Position numbers and translations under genes: made by a program
Shown here: positions 37,348 to 50,700 of the stretch, in pieces
How positions within the stretch are numbered: position 1 is the stretch's first letter
How the letters are laid out: every line of letters starts with the position of its first letter
DNA from: Liolophura sinensis
Lineage: Eukaryota; Mollusca; Polyplacophora; Chitonida; Chitonidae
Assembly (NCBI RefSeq): GCF_032854445.1
Contig: NW_027018163.1
Span: 1-64,000, forward strand
DNA length: 64,000 nucleotides
Reading direction: 5' to 3'
Notes under the pieces: generated by a model
What the model was told of the DNA's origin: nothing
The model's database searches: none
Seen by the model: only the letters and a program-made list of their open reading frames with translations

Positions 37348-40300
37348 GGCTACACTGTACTCTGTACAATCGCGACTGGTCATTACTATATTCAACTTTT
37401 GACTATAAGTTATGTGCCCTTCGGTAGCCCAGAAGACGTCAAATCTTTCGGCTAAGCCCATTTAACTCACCCAGCAATTGTCTTACTTCTAAGTCCAAGA
37501 CAATCTCAATGTCTTTATCTACGTGTAGGAAAACCACACCATTTGTACATAAAAAACACAAGGTACTTGATACAGTCTGCTGTAAAAAGTACAACTAAAC
37601 ACTGACCCACATTTATAAGGTGCAAAAAGATGTGGAATTGGGCCAGGCATCGGCAGCTGTTAAAAAATTGCAAATTTCCCTGGTTTCCATGGAGTAAGAG
37701 CCGTTGCTGGGCACGTGATTATGACATCAATGATCATTGATCTGTCGCTACAGCCAAAAGTATTGGTCGGAGAGCAACGCGGTTTGCACCATTCGATTTC
37801 TCGTCACAAAATACGTCGGATTAGGCTCTTACTAGTAGCACTGGAACAGTTTTTCCACTTTTGCATTTTTCCTTCGTCTTTTTGTTAATTGAAATCGGCT
37901 AAACTGTACTCTGTACAATCGCGACTGGTCATTACTATATTCAACTTTTGACTATAAGTTATGTGCCCTTCGGTAGCCCAGAAGACGTCAAATCTTTGGG
38001 CCAAGCCATTTAACTCACCCAGCAATTGCCTTACTTCTAAGTGCAAGACAATCTCAATGTCTTTATCTACGTGTAGAAAAACCACACCATTTGTACGTGA
38101 AAAACACAAGGTACTTGATACAGTCTGCTGTAAAAAGTACAACTGACCACAGACCCACATGAATAAGGTGCCAAAAGATGCGGAATTGAGCCAGGCATTG
38201 GCAGCTGTTGAAAAATTGCAAATTTCCCTGGTTCCATGGAGTAAGAGCCGTTGCTGGGCACGTGATTATGACATAAATGATCATTCAATTGTCACTACAG
38301 CCAAAAGTATTGGTCGGAGAGCAACGCGGTTTGCACCATTCGATTTCTCGTCACAAAATACGTCGGATTAGCCTCTTACCAGCAGCACTGGAACAGTTTT
38401 TCCACTTTTGCATTTTTGCCTGTCTTTTGTTAATTGAAATCGGCTACACTGTACTCTGTACAATCGCGACTGGTCATTACTATATTCAACTTTTGACTAT
38501 AAGTTATGTGCCCTTCGGTAGCCCAGAAGACCTGAAATCTTTGGGCTAAGCCCATTTAACTCACCCAGCAATTGTCTTACTTCTAAGTCCAAGACAATTT
38601 CAATGTCTTTATCTACGTGTAGACAAACCACACCATTTGTACGTGAAAAACACAAGGTACTTGATACAGTCTGCTGTAAAAAGTACAACTGAACACTAAC
38701 CCACTTCAGTAAGGTGCCAAAAGATGCGGAATTGAGCCAGGCATCGGCAGCTGTTGAAAAATTGCAAATTTCCCTGGTTTCCATGGAGTAAGAGCCGATG
38801 CTACGCACATGATATGACATAAATGATCATTCAATTGTCACTACAGCCAAAAGTATTGGTCGGAGAGCAAAGCGGATTGCACCATTCGATTTCTCGTCAC
38901 AAAATACGTCGGATTAGACTCTTACTAGTAGCACTGGAACAGTTTTTCCACTTTTGCATTTTTGCCTGGTCTTTTTGTTAATTGAAATCGGCTACACTGT
39001 ACCCTGTACAATCGCGACTGGTCATTACTATATTCAATAAGTTATATGACTATAAGTCATGTGCCCTTCGGTAGCCCAGAAGACCTGAAATCTTTGGGCT
39101 AAGCCCATTTAACTCACCCAGCAATTGCCTTACTTCTAAGTGCAAGACAATCTCAATGTCTTTATCTACGTGTAGAAAAACCAGACCATTTGTACGTGAA
39201 AACCACAAGGTACTTGATACAGTCTGCTGTAAAAAGTACAACTGAACACTGACCCACTTCAGTAAGGTGCCAAAAGATGCGGAATTGAGCCAGGCATCGC
39301 AGCTGTTGAAAAATTGCAAATTTCCCTGGTTTCCATGCAGTAAGAGCCGTTGCTGGGCACGTGATTATGACATAAATGATCATTCAATTGTCACTTACAG
39401 CAAAAGTATTGATCGGAGAGCAACGCGGATTGCACCATTCGATTTCTCGACACAAAATACGTCGGATTAGCCTCTTACTAGTAGCACTGGAACAGTTTTT
39501 CCACTTTTGCATTTTTGCCTGGTCTTTTTGTTAATTGAAATCGGCTACACTGTACTCTGTACAATCGCGACTGGTCATTACTATATTCAACTTTTGACTA
39601 TAAGTTATGTGCCCTTCGGTAGCCCAGAAGACGTCAAATCTTTCGGCTAAGCCCATTTAACTCACCCAGCAATTGTCTTACTTCTAAGTCCAAGACAATC
39701 TCAATGTCTTTATCTATGTGTAGAAAAACCAGGACCATTTGTACATAAAAAACACAAGGTACTTGATACAGTCTGCTGTAAAAAGTACAACTAAACACTG
39801 GCCCACATTTATAAGGTGCAAAAGATGTGGAATTGGGCCAGGCATCGGCAGCTGTTAAAAATTGCAAATTTCCCTGGTTTCCATGGAGTAAGAGCCGTTG
39901 CTGGGCACGTGATTATGACATCAATGATCAATCAAATGTCGCTACAGCCAAAAGTATTGGTCGGAGAGCAACGCGGTTGGCACCATTCGATTTCTCGTCA
40001 CAAAATACGTCGGATTGAGCTCTTACTAGTAGCACTGGAACAGATTTTCCACTTTTGCATTTTTCCTTCGTCTTTTTGTTAATTGAAATCGGCTAAACTG
40101 TACTCTGTACAATCGCGACTGGTCATTACTATATTCAACTTTGACTATAAGTTATGTGCCCTTCGGTAGCCCAGAAGACGTCAAATCTTTGGGCCAAGCC
40201 CATTTAACTCACCCAGCAATTGCCTTACTTCTAAGTGCAAGACAATCTCAATGTCTTTATCTACGTGTAGAAAAACCACACCATTTGTACGTGAAAAACA

Positions 40301-41738
40301 CAAGGTACTTGATACAGTCTGCTGTAAAAAGTACAACTGACCACAGACCCACATGAATAAGGTGCCAAAAAGATGCGGAATTGAGCCAGGCATTGGCAGC
40401 TGTTGAAAAATTGCAAATTTCCCTGGTTTCCATGGAGTAAGAGCCGTTGCTGGGCACGTGATTATGACATAAATGATCATTCAATTGTCACTACAGCCAA
40501 AAGTATTGGTCGGAGAGCAACGCGGTTTGCACCATTCGATTTCTCGTCACAAAATACGTCGGATTAGCCTCTTACCAGCAGCACTGGAACAGTTTTTCCA
40601 CTTTTGCATTTTTGCCTGGTCTTTTTGTTAATTGAAATCGGCTACACTGTACTCTGTACAATCGCGACTGGTCATTACTATATTCAACTTTTGACTATAA
40701 GTTATGTGCCCTTCGGTAGCCCAGAAGACCTGAACTCTTTGGCTAAGCCCATTTAACTCACCCAGCAATTGTCTTACTTCTAAGTCCAAGACAATTTCAA
40801 TGTCTTTATCTACGTGTAGACAAACCACACCATTTGTACGTGAAAAACACAAGGTACTTGATACAGTCTGCTGTAAAAAGTACAACTGAACACTAACCCA
40901 CTTCAGTAAGGTGCCAAAAGATGCGGAATTGAGCCAGGCATCGGCAGCTGTTGAAAAATTGCAAATTTCCCTGGTTTCCATGGAGTAAGAGCCGATGCTA
41001 CGCACATGATTATGACATAAATGATCATTCAATTGTCACTACAGCCAAAAGTATTGGTCGGAGAGCAAAGCGGATTGCACCATTCGATTTCTCGTCACAA
41101 AATACGTCGGATTAGACTCTTACTAGTAGCACTGGAACAGTTTTTCCACTTTTGCATTTTTGCCTGGTCTTTTTGTTAATTGAAATCGGCTACACTGTAC
41201 CCTGTACAATCGCGACTGGTCATTACTATATTCAATAAGTTATATGACTATAAGTTATGTGCCCTTCGGTAGCCCAGAAGACGTCAAATCTTTGGGCCAA
41301 GCCCATTTAACTCACCCAGCAATTGCCTTACTTCTAAGTGCAAGACAATCTCAATGTCTTTATCTACGTGTAGAAAAACCAGACCATTTGTACGTGAAAA
41401 CCACAAGGTACTTGATACAGTCTGCTGTAAAAAAGTACAACTGAAACACTGACCCACTTCAGTAAGGTGCAAAAGATGCGGATTGAGCCAGGCATCGGCA
41501 GCTGTTGAAAAATTGCAAATTCCCTGGTTTCCATGCAGTAAGAGCCGTTGCTGGGCACGTGATTATGACATAAATGATCATTCAATTGTCACTACAGCCA
41601 AAAGTATTGGTCGGAGAGCAACGCGGTTTGCACCATTCGATTTGTCGTCACAAAATACGTCGATTAGCCTTTTACCAGCAGCACTGGAACAGTTTTTCCA
41701 CTTTTGCATTTTTACCTGGTCTTTTTGTAATTGAAATC
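37348..41738 (+). repeat. Tetrameric HOR, two tandem copies (about 2,195 bp each)
   Basis: Monomers start at 37348, 37897, 38442, 38990 (copy 1) and 39543, 40091, 40640, 41188 (copy 2). Shared private variants are ATCTTTCGGC in the first monomer of each copy, GGCTAAACTG plus GACCACAGACCC and GGCATTGGCAGC in the second, GACAATTTCAATG with GTAGACAAACC and GCCGATGCTACGCACATG in the third, and GTACCCTGTAC with a rearranged CAATAAGTTATATGAC block in the fourth. The second half of the first monomer differs between copies (GATCATTGATC against GATCAATCAAATG), so it is a mosaic. Confidence 0.87.
39033..39061 (+). repeat. Local rearrangement near monomer start, shared with 41233-41259
   Basis: The constant AACTTTTGACTATAAG block is replaced by ATAAGTTATATGACTATAAG, so ATAAGTTAT-like sequence appears twice within about 20 bases. 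The change is found only in the monomers starting at 38990 and 41188, four monomers apart. It is a strong marker that these are copies of one tetramer. Confidence 0.85.
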
Positions 41739-44700
41739 GGCTACACTGTACTCTGTACAATCGCGACTGGTCATTACTATATTCAACTTTTGACTATAAG
41801 TTATGTGCCCTTCGGTAGCCCAGAAGACCTGAAATCTTTGGGCTAAGCCCATTTAACTCACCCAGCAATTGCCTTACTTCTAAGTGCAAGACAATCTCAA
41901 TGTCTTTATCTACGTGTAGAAAAACCACACCATTTGTACGTGAAAAACACAAGGTACTTGATACAGTCTGCTGTAAAAAGTACAACTGACCACAGACCCA
42001 CATGAATAAGGTGCCAAAGATGCGGAATTGAGCCAGGCATCGGCAGCTGTTGAAAAATTGCAAATTTCCCTGTTTCCATGGAGTAAGAGCCGTTGCTGGG
42101 CACGTGATTATGACATAAATGATCATTCAATTGTCACTACAGCCAAAAGTATTGGTCGGAGAGCAACGCGGTTTGCACCATTCGATTTCTCGTCACAAAA
42201 TACGTCGGATTAGCCTCTTACCAGCAGCACTGGAACAGTTTTTCCACTTTTGCATTTTTGCCTGGTCCTTTTTGTTAATTGAAATCGGCTACACTGTACT
42301 CTGTACAATCGCGACTGGTCATTACTATATTCAACTTTTGACTATAAGTTATGTGCCCTTCGGTAGCCCAGAAGACGTCAAATCTTTGGGCTAAGCCCAT
42401 TTAACTCACCCAGCAATTGTCTTACTTCTAAGTGCAAGACAATCTCAATGTCTTTATCTACGTGTAGAAAACCACACCATTTGTACATAGAAAACACAAG
42501 GTACTTGATACAGTCTGCTGTAAAAAGTACAACTAAACACTGACCCACATTTATAAGGTGCAAAAAGATGTGGAATTGGGCCAGGCATCGGCAGCTGTTA
42601 AAAATTGCAAATATCCCTGGTTTCCATGGAGTAAGAGCCGTTGCTGGGCACGTGATTATGACATCAATGATCATTGATCTGTCGCTACAGCCAAAAGTAT
42701 TGGTCGGGAGAGCAACGCGGATTGCACCATTCGATTTCTCGTCACAAAATACGTCGGATTAGCCTCTTACTAGTAGCACTGGAACAGTTTTTCCACTTTT
42801 GCATTTTTGCTTCGTCTTTTTGTTAATTGAAATCGGCTAAACTGTACTCTGTACAATCGCGACTGGTCATTACTATATTCAACTTTTGACTATAAGTTAT
42901 GTGCCCTTCGGTAGCCCAGAAGACGTCAAATCTTTGGGCCAAGCCCATTTAACTCACGCCAGCAATTGCCTTACTTCTTAGTGCAAGACAATCTCAATGT
43001 CTTTATCTACGTGTAGAAAAACCACACCATTTGTACGTGAAAAACACAAGGTACTTGATACAGTCTGCAAAGTACAACTGAACACTAACCCACTTCAGTA
43101 AGGTGCCAAAAGATGCGGAATTGAGCCAGGCATCGGCAGCTGTTGAAAAATTGCAAATTTCCCTGGTTTCCATGGAGTAAGAGCCGTTGCTGGGCACGTG
43201 ATTATGACATAAATGATCATTCAATTGTCACTACAGCCAAAAGTATTGGTCGGAGAACAACGCGGTTTGCACCATTCGATTTCTCGTCACAAATACGTCG
43301 GAATAGCCTCTTACCAGCAGTACTGGAACAGTTTTTCCACTTTTGCATTTTTGCCTGGTCTTTTTGTTAATTGAAATCGGCTACACTGTACTCTGTACAA
43401 TCGCGACTGGTCATTACTATATTCAACTTTTGACTATAAGTTATGTGCCCTTCGGTAGCCCAGAAGACCTGAAATCTTTGGGCTAAGCCTATTTAACTCA
43501 CCCAGCAATTGTCTTACTTCTAAGTGCAAGACAATCTCAATGTCTTTATCTACGTGTAGAAAAACCACCACCATTTGTACGTGAAAACACACAAGGTACT
43601 TGATACAGTCTGCTGTAAAAAAGTACAACTGACCACAGACCCACATGAATAAGGTGCCAAAAGATGTGGAATTGAGCCAGGCATCGGCAGCTGTTTGAAA
43701 AATTGCAAATTTCCCTGGTTTCCATGGAGTAAAGAGCCGTTGCTGGGCACGTGATTATGACATCAATGATCATTGATCTGTCGCTACAGCCAAAAGTATT
43801 GGTCGGAGAGCAACGCGGTTTGCATTATTCGATTTCTCGTCACAAAATACGTCGGATTAGCCTCTTACTAGTAGCACTGGGAACAGTTTTTCCACTTTGC
43901 ATTTTGCCTGGTCTTTTTGTTAATTGAAATCGGCTACACTGTACTCTGTACAATCGCGACTGGTCATTTACTATATTCAACTTTTGACTATAAGTTATGT
44001 GCCCTTCGGTAGCCCAGAAGACGTCAAATCTTTTGGCTAAGGCCCATTTAACTCACCCAGCAATTGCCTTACTTCTAAGTGCAAGACAATCTTAATGTAT
44101 TTATCTACGTGTAGACAAACCACACCATTTGTACGTGAAAAACACAAGGTACTTGATACAGTCTGCTGTAAAAAGTACAACTGAACACTTACCCACTTCA
44201 GTAAGGTGCCAAAAGATGCGGAATTGAGCCAGGCATCGGCAGCTGTTGAAAAATTGCAAATTTCCCTGGTTTCCATGGAGTAAGAGCCGTTGCTGGGCAC
44301 GTGATTATGACATAAATGATCATTCAATTGTCACTACAGCCAAAAGTATTGGTTGGAGAGCAACGCGGTTTGCACCATTCGATTTCTCGTCACAAAATAC
44401 GTCGGGATTAGCCTCTTACCAGCAGCACTGGAACAGTTTTCCACTTTTGCATTTTTGCTGGTCTTTTTGTTAATTGAAATCGGCTACACTGTACTCCTGT
44501 ACAATCGCGACTGGTCATTACTATATTCAACTTTGACTATAAGTTATGTTCCCTTCGGTAGCCCAGAAGACCTGAATTCTTTGGGCCAAGCCCATTTAAC
44601 TCACCCAGCAATTGTCTTACTTCTAAGTCCAAGACAATCTCAATGTCTTATCTACGTGTAGAAAAGCCACACCATTTGTACGTGAAAAACACAAGGTACT

Positions 44701-47700
44701 TGATACAGTGTGCTGTAAAAAGTACAACTAAACACTGACCCACATTTATAAGGTGCCAAAAGATGTTGGAATTGGGCCAGGCATCGGCAGCTGTTAAAAA
44801 ATTGCAAATATCCCTGGTTTCCATGGAGTAAGAGCCGTTGCTGGGCACGTGATTATGACATCAATGATCATTTATCTGTCGCTACAGCCAAAAGTATTGG
44901 TCGGAGAGCAACGCGGTTTGCACCATTCGATTTCTCGTCACAAAATAACATCGGATTAGCCTCTTACTAGTAGCACTGAACAGTTTTTCCACTTTTGCAT
45001 TTTTGCCTGGTCTTTTTGTTAATTGAAATCGGCTAAACTGTACTCTGTACAATCGCGACTGGTCATTACTATATTCAAACTTTTGACTATAAGTTATGTG
45101 CCCTTCGGTAGCCCAGAAGACGTCAAATCTTTGGGCTCAGCCCATTTAACTCACCCAGCAATTGTCTTACTTCTAAGTGCAAGACAATCTCAATGTCTTT
45201 ATCTACGTGTAGAAAAACCACACCATTTGTACGTGAAAAACACAAGATACTTGATACAGTCTGCTGTAAAGAGTACAACTGAACACTAACCCACTTCAGT
45301 AAGGTGCCAAAGGATGCGGAATTGAGCCAGGCATCGGCAGCTGTTGAAAAAATTGCAAATTTCCCTGGTTTCCATGGAGTAAGAGCCGTTGCTGGGCACG
45401 TGATTATGACATAAATGATCATTAAATTGTCGCTACAGCCAAAAGTATTGGTCGGAGAGCAACGCGGATTGCACCATTCGATTTCTCGTCACAAAATACG
45501 TCGGATTAGGCTGTTACTAGTAGCACTGGAACAGTTTTTCCACTTTTGCATTTTTGCCTGGTCTTTTTGTTAATTGAAATCGGCTACACTGTACTCTGTA
45601 CAATCGCGACTGGTCATTACTATATTCAACTTTTGACTATAAGTTATGTGCACTTCGGTAGCCCAGAAGACCTGAAATCTTTGGGCCAAGCCCATTTAAC
45701 TCACCCAGCAATTGTCTTACTTCTAAGTCCAAGACAATCTCAATGTCTTTATCTACGTGTAGAAAAACCACACCATTTGTACGTGAAAAACACAAGGTAC
45801 TTGATACAGTCTGCTGTAAAAAGAACAACTGACCACAGACCCACATGAATAAGGTGCAAAAAGATGCGGAATTGAGCCAGGCATCGGCAGCTGTTGAAAA
45901 ATTGCAAATTTCCCTGGTTTCCATGGAGTAAGAGCCGTTGCTGGGCACGTGATTATGACATAAATGATCATTCAATTGTCGCTACAGCCAAAAGTATTGG
46001 TCGGAGAGCAACGCGGTTTGCACCATTCGATTTCTCGTCACAAAATACGTCGGATTAGCTTCTTACCAGCAGCACTGGAACAGTTTTTCCACTTTTGCAT
46101 TTTTACCTGGTCTTTTTGTTAATTGAAATCGGCTAAACTGTACTCTGTACAATCGCGACTGGTCATTACTATATTCAACTTTTGACTATAAGTTATGTGC
46201 CCTTCGGTAGCCCAGAAAACCTGAAATCTTTGGGCTAAGCCCATTTAACTCACCCAGCAATTGCCTTACTTCTAAGTCCAAGACAATCTCAATGTCTTTA
46301 TCTACGTGTAGAAAAACCAGACCATTTGTACATAAAAAACACAAGGTACTTGATACAGTCTGCTGTAAAAAGTACAACTAAACACTGACCCACATTTTTA
46401 AGGTGCCAAAAGATGCAGAATTGGGCCAGGCATCGGCAGCTGTTGAAAAATTGCAAATATCCCTGGTTTCCATGGAGTAAGAGCCGTTGCTGGGCACGTG
46501 ATTATGACATCAATGATTAATCAATTGTCGCTACAGCCAAAAGTATTGGTCGGAGAGCAACGCGGGTTTGCACCATTCGATTTCTCGTCACAAAATACGT
46601 CGGATTAGCCTCTTACCAGCAGCACTGGAACAGTTTGTCCACTTTTGCATTTTTGCCTGGTCTTTTTGTTGATTGAAATCGGCTACACTGTACTCTGTAC
46701 AAATCGCGACTGGTCATTACTATATTCAACTTTTGACTATAAGTTATGTGCCCTTCGGTAGCCCAGAAGACCTGAAATCTTTGGGCTAAGCCCATTTAAC
46801 TCACCCAGCAATTGCCTACTTCTAAGTGCAAGACAATCTTAATGTCTTTATCTACGTGTAGAAAAACCACACAATTTGTACGTGAAAACCACAAGGTACT
46901 TGATACAGTGTGCTGTAAAAAGTACAACTGAACACTGACCCACTTCGGTAAGGTGCCTAAAGATGCGGAATTGAGCCAGGGCATCGGCAGCTGTTGAAAA
47001 ATTGCAAATTTCCCTGGTTTCCATGGAGTAAGGACCCGTTGCTGGGCACGTGATTATGACATAAATGATCATTCAATTGTCACTACAGCCAAAAGTATTG
47101 GTCGGAGAGCAACGCGGATTGCACCATTCGATTTCTCGTCACAAAATACGTCGGATTAGCTTCTTACCAGCAGCACTGGAACAGTTTTTCCACTTTTGCA
47201 TTTTTACCTGGTCTTTTTGTGAATTGAAATCGGCTACACTGTACTCTGTACAATGCGCGACTGGTCATTACTATATTCAACTTTTGACTATAAGTTATGT
47301 GCCCTTCGGTAGCCCAGAAGACCTGAAATCTTTTGGCTAAGCCCATTTAACTCACCCCAGCAATTGCACTTACTTCTAAGTGCAAGGACAATCTCAATGT
47401 CTTTATCTACGTGTAGAAAAACCACACCATTTGTACGTGAAAAACACAAGGTACTTGATACAGTCTGCTGTAAAAAGTACAACTGACCACAGACCCACAT
47501 AAATAAGGTGCCAAAAGAAGCGGAAATTGAGCCAGGCATCGGCAGCTGTGAAAAATTGCAAATTTCCCTGGTTTCCATGGAGTAAGAGCCGTTGCTGGGC
47601 ACGTGATTATGACATAAATGATCATTAAATTGTCACTACAGCCAAAAGTATTGGTCGGAGAGGCAACGCGGTTTGCACCATTCGATTTGCCGTCACAAAA

Positions 47701-47785
47701 TACGTCGGATTAACCTCTTACCAGCAGCACTGGAAAAGTTTTTCCACTTTTGCATTTTTGCCTGGTCTTTTTGTTAATTGAAACC
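41739..47785 (+). repeat. Irregular block of eleven monomers, many small indels
   Basis: Monomers start at 41739, 42287, 42835, 43379, 43932, 44482, 45031, 45582, 46131, 46681 and 47232. Alleles typical of the flanking blocks are mixed. GACCACAGACCC appears at 41739, 43379, 45582 and 47232. TCTTAATGTATTT appears at 43932, and GGCTAAACTG starts occur at 42835, 45031 and 46131. I could not find a stable HOR period. Lengths range from 544 to 554, mostly through one-base changes. The monomer at 42835 loses five bases in CAGTCTGCAAAGTAC, which removes one arm of the hairpin. Confidence 0.8.
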
Positions 47786-50700
47786 GGCTACACTGCACTC
47801 TGTACAATCGCGACTGGTCATTACTATATTCAACTTTTGACTATAAGTTATGTGCCCTTCGGTAGCTCAGAAGACGTCAAATCTTTGGGCCAAGCCCATT
47901 TAACTCACCCCAGCAATTGCCTTACTTCTAAGTGCAAGACAATCTCAATGTCTTTATCTACGTGTAGAAAAACCACACCATTTGTACGTGAAAACCACAA
48001 GGTACTTGATACAGTCTGCTGTAAAAGTACAACTGAACACTGACCCACTTCAGTAAGGTGCCAAAAGATGCGGAATTGAGCCAGGTATCGGCAGCTGTTA
48101 AAAAATTGCAAATATCCCTGGTTTCCATGGAGTAAGAGCCGTTGCTGGGCACGTGATTATGACATCAATGATCATTGATCTGTCGCTACAGCCAAAAGTA
48201 TTGGTCGGAGAGCACCATTCGATTTCTCGTCACAAAATACGTCGGATTAGCCTCTTACTAGTAGCACTGGAACAGTTTTTCCACTTTTGCATTTTTGCCT
48301 GGTCTTTTTGTTAATTGAAATCGGCTACACTGTACTCTGTACAATCGCGACTGGTCATTACTATATTCAACTTTTGACTATAAGTTATGTGCCCTTCGGT
48401 AGCCCAGAAGACGTCAAATCTTTTGGCCTAAGCCCCAATTAACTCACCCAGCAATTGCCTTACTTCTAAGTGCAAGACAATCTCAATGTCTTTATCTACG
48501 TGTAGAAAAACCACACCATTTGTACGTGAAAACCACAAGGTACTTGATACAGTCTGCTGTAAAAAGTACAACTGAACACTGACCCACTTCAGTAAGGTGC
48601 CAAAAGATGCGGAATTGAGCCAGGCATCGGCAGCTGTTGAAAAATTGCAAATTTCCCCTGGGTTTCCATGGAGTAAGAGCCGTTGCTGGGCACGTGATTA
48701 TGACATAAATGATCATTCAATTGTCACTACAGCCAAAAGTATTGGTCGGAGAGCAACGCGGATTGCACCATTCGATTTCTCGTCACAAAATACGTCGGGA
48801 TTAGCCTCTTACCAGCAGCACTGGAACAGTTTGTCCACTTTTGCATTTTTTACCTGGTCTTTTTGTTAATTGAAACCGGCTACACTGCACTCTGTACAAT
48901 CGCGACTGGTCATTACTATATTCAACTTTTGACTATAAGTTATGTGCCCTTCGGTAGCCCAGAAGACCTGAAATCTTTGGGCTAAGCCCATTTAACTCAC
49001 CCAGCAATTGTCTTACTTCTAAGTCCAAGACAATTTCAATGTCTTTATCTACGTGAAGAAAAACCACACCATTTGTACGTGAAAAACACAAGGTACTTGA
49101 TACAGTCTGCTGTAAAAAGTACAACTGAACACTAACCCACTTCAGTAAGGTGCCAAAAGATGCGGAATTGAGCCAGGCATCGGCAGCTGTTGAAAAATTG
49201 CAAATTTTCCTGGTTTCCATGGAGTAAGAGCCGTTGCTGGGCACGTGATTATGACATAAATGATCATTAAATTGTCCACTACAGCCAAAAGTATTGGTCG
49301 GAGAGCAACGCGGTTTGCACCATTCGATTTGGCCGTCACAAAATACGTCGGATTAACCTCTTACCAGCAGCACTGGAAAAGTTTTTCCACTTTTGCATTT
49401 TTGCTTGGTCTTTTTGTTAATTGAAACCGGCTACACTGCACTCTGTACAATCGCGACTGGTCATTACTATATTCAACTTTTGACTATAAGTTATGTGCCC
49501 TTCGGTAGCTCAGAAGACGTCAAATCTTTGGGCCAAGCCCATTTAACTCACCCAGCAATTGCCTTACTTCTAAGTGCAAGACAATCTCAATGTCTTTATC
49601 TACGTGTAGAAAAACCACACCATTTGTACGTGAAAACCACAAGGTACTTGATACAGTCTGCTGTAAAAGTACAACTGAACACTGACCCACTTCAGTAAGG
49701 TGCCAAAAGATGCGGAATTGAGCCAGGTATCGGCAGCTGTTAAAAAATTGCAAATATCCCTGGTTTCCATGGAGTAAGAGCCGTTGCTGGGCACGTGATT
49801 ATGACATCAATGATCATTGATCTGTCGCTACAGCCAAAAGTATTGGTCGGAGAGCACCATTCGATTTCTCGTCACAAAATACGTCGGATTAGCCTCTTAC
49901 TAGTAGCACTGGAACAGTTTTTCCACTTTTGCATTTTTGCCTGGTCTTTTTGTTAATTGAAATCGGCTACACTGTACTCTGTACAATCGCGACTGGTCAT
50001 TACTATATTCAACTTTTGACTATAAGTTATGTGCCCTTCGGTAGCCCAGAAGACCTGAAATCTTTTGGCTAAGCCCAATTAACTCACCCAGCAATTGCCT
50101 TACTTCTAAGTGCAAGACAATCTCAATGTCTTTATCTACGTGTAGAAAAACCACACCATTTGTACGTGAAAACCACAAGGTACTTGATACAGTCTGCTGT
50201 AAAAAGTACAACTGAACACTGACCCACTTCAGTAAGGTGCCAAAAGATGCGGAATTGAGCCAGGCATCGGCAGCTGTTGAAAAATTGCAAATTTCCCTGG
50301 TTTCCATGGAGTAAGAGCCGTTGCTGGGCACGTGATTATGACATAAATGATCATTCAATTGTCACTACAGCCAAAAGTATTGGTGGTTTGCACCATTCGA
50401 TTTCTCGTCACAAAATACGTCGGAATAGCCTCTTACCAGCAGTACTGGAACAGTTTTTCCACTTTTGCATTTTTGCCTGGTCTTTTTGTTAATTGAAATC
50501 GGCTACACTGTACTCTGTACAATCGCGACTGGTCATTACTATATTCAACTTTTGACTATAAGTTATGTGCCCTTCGGTAGCCCAGAAGACCTGAAAACTT
50601 TGGGCTAAGCCCATTTAACTCACCCAGCAATTGCCTTACTTCTAAGTGCAAGACAATCTCAATGTCTTTATCTACGTGTAGAAAAACCACACCATTTGTA

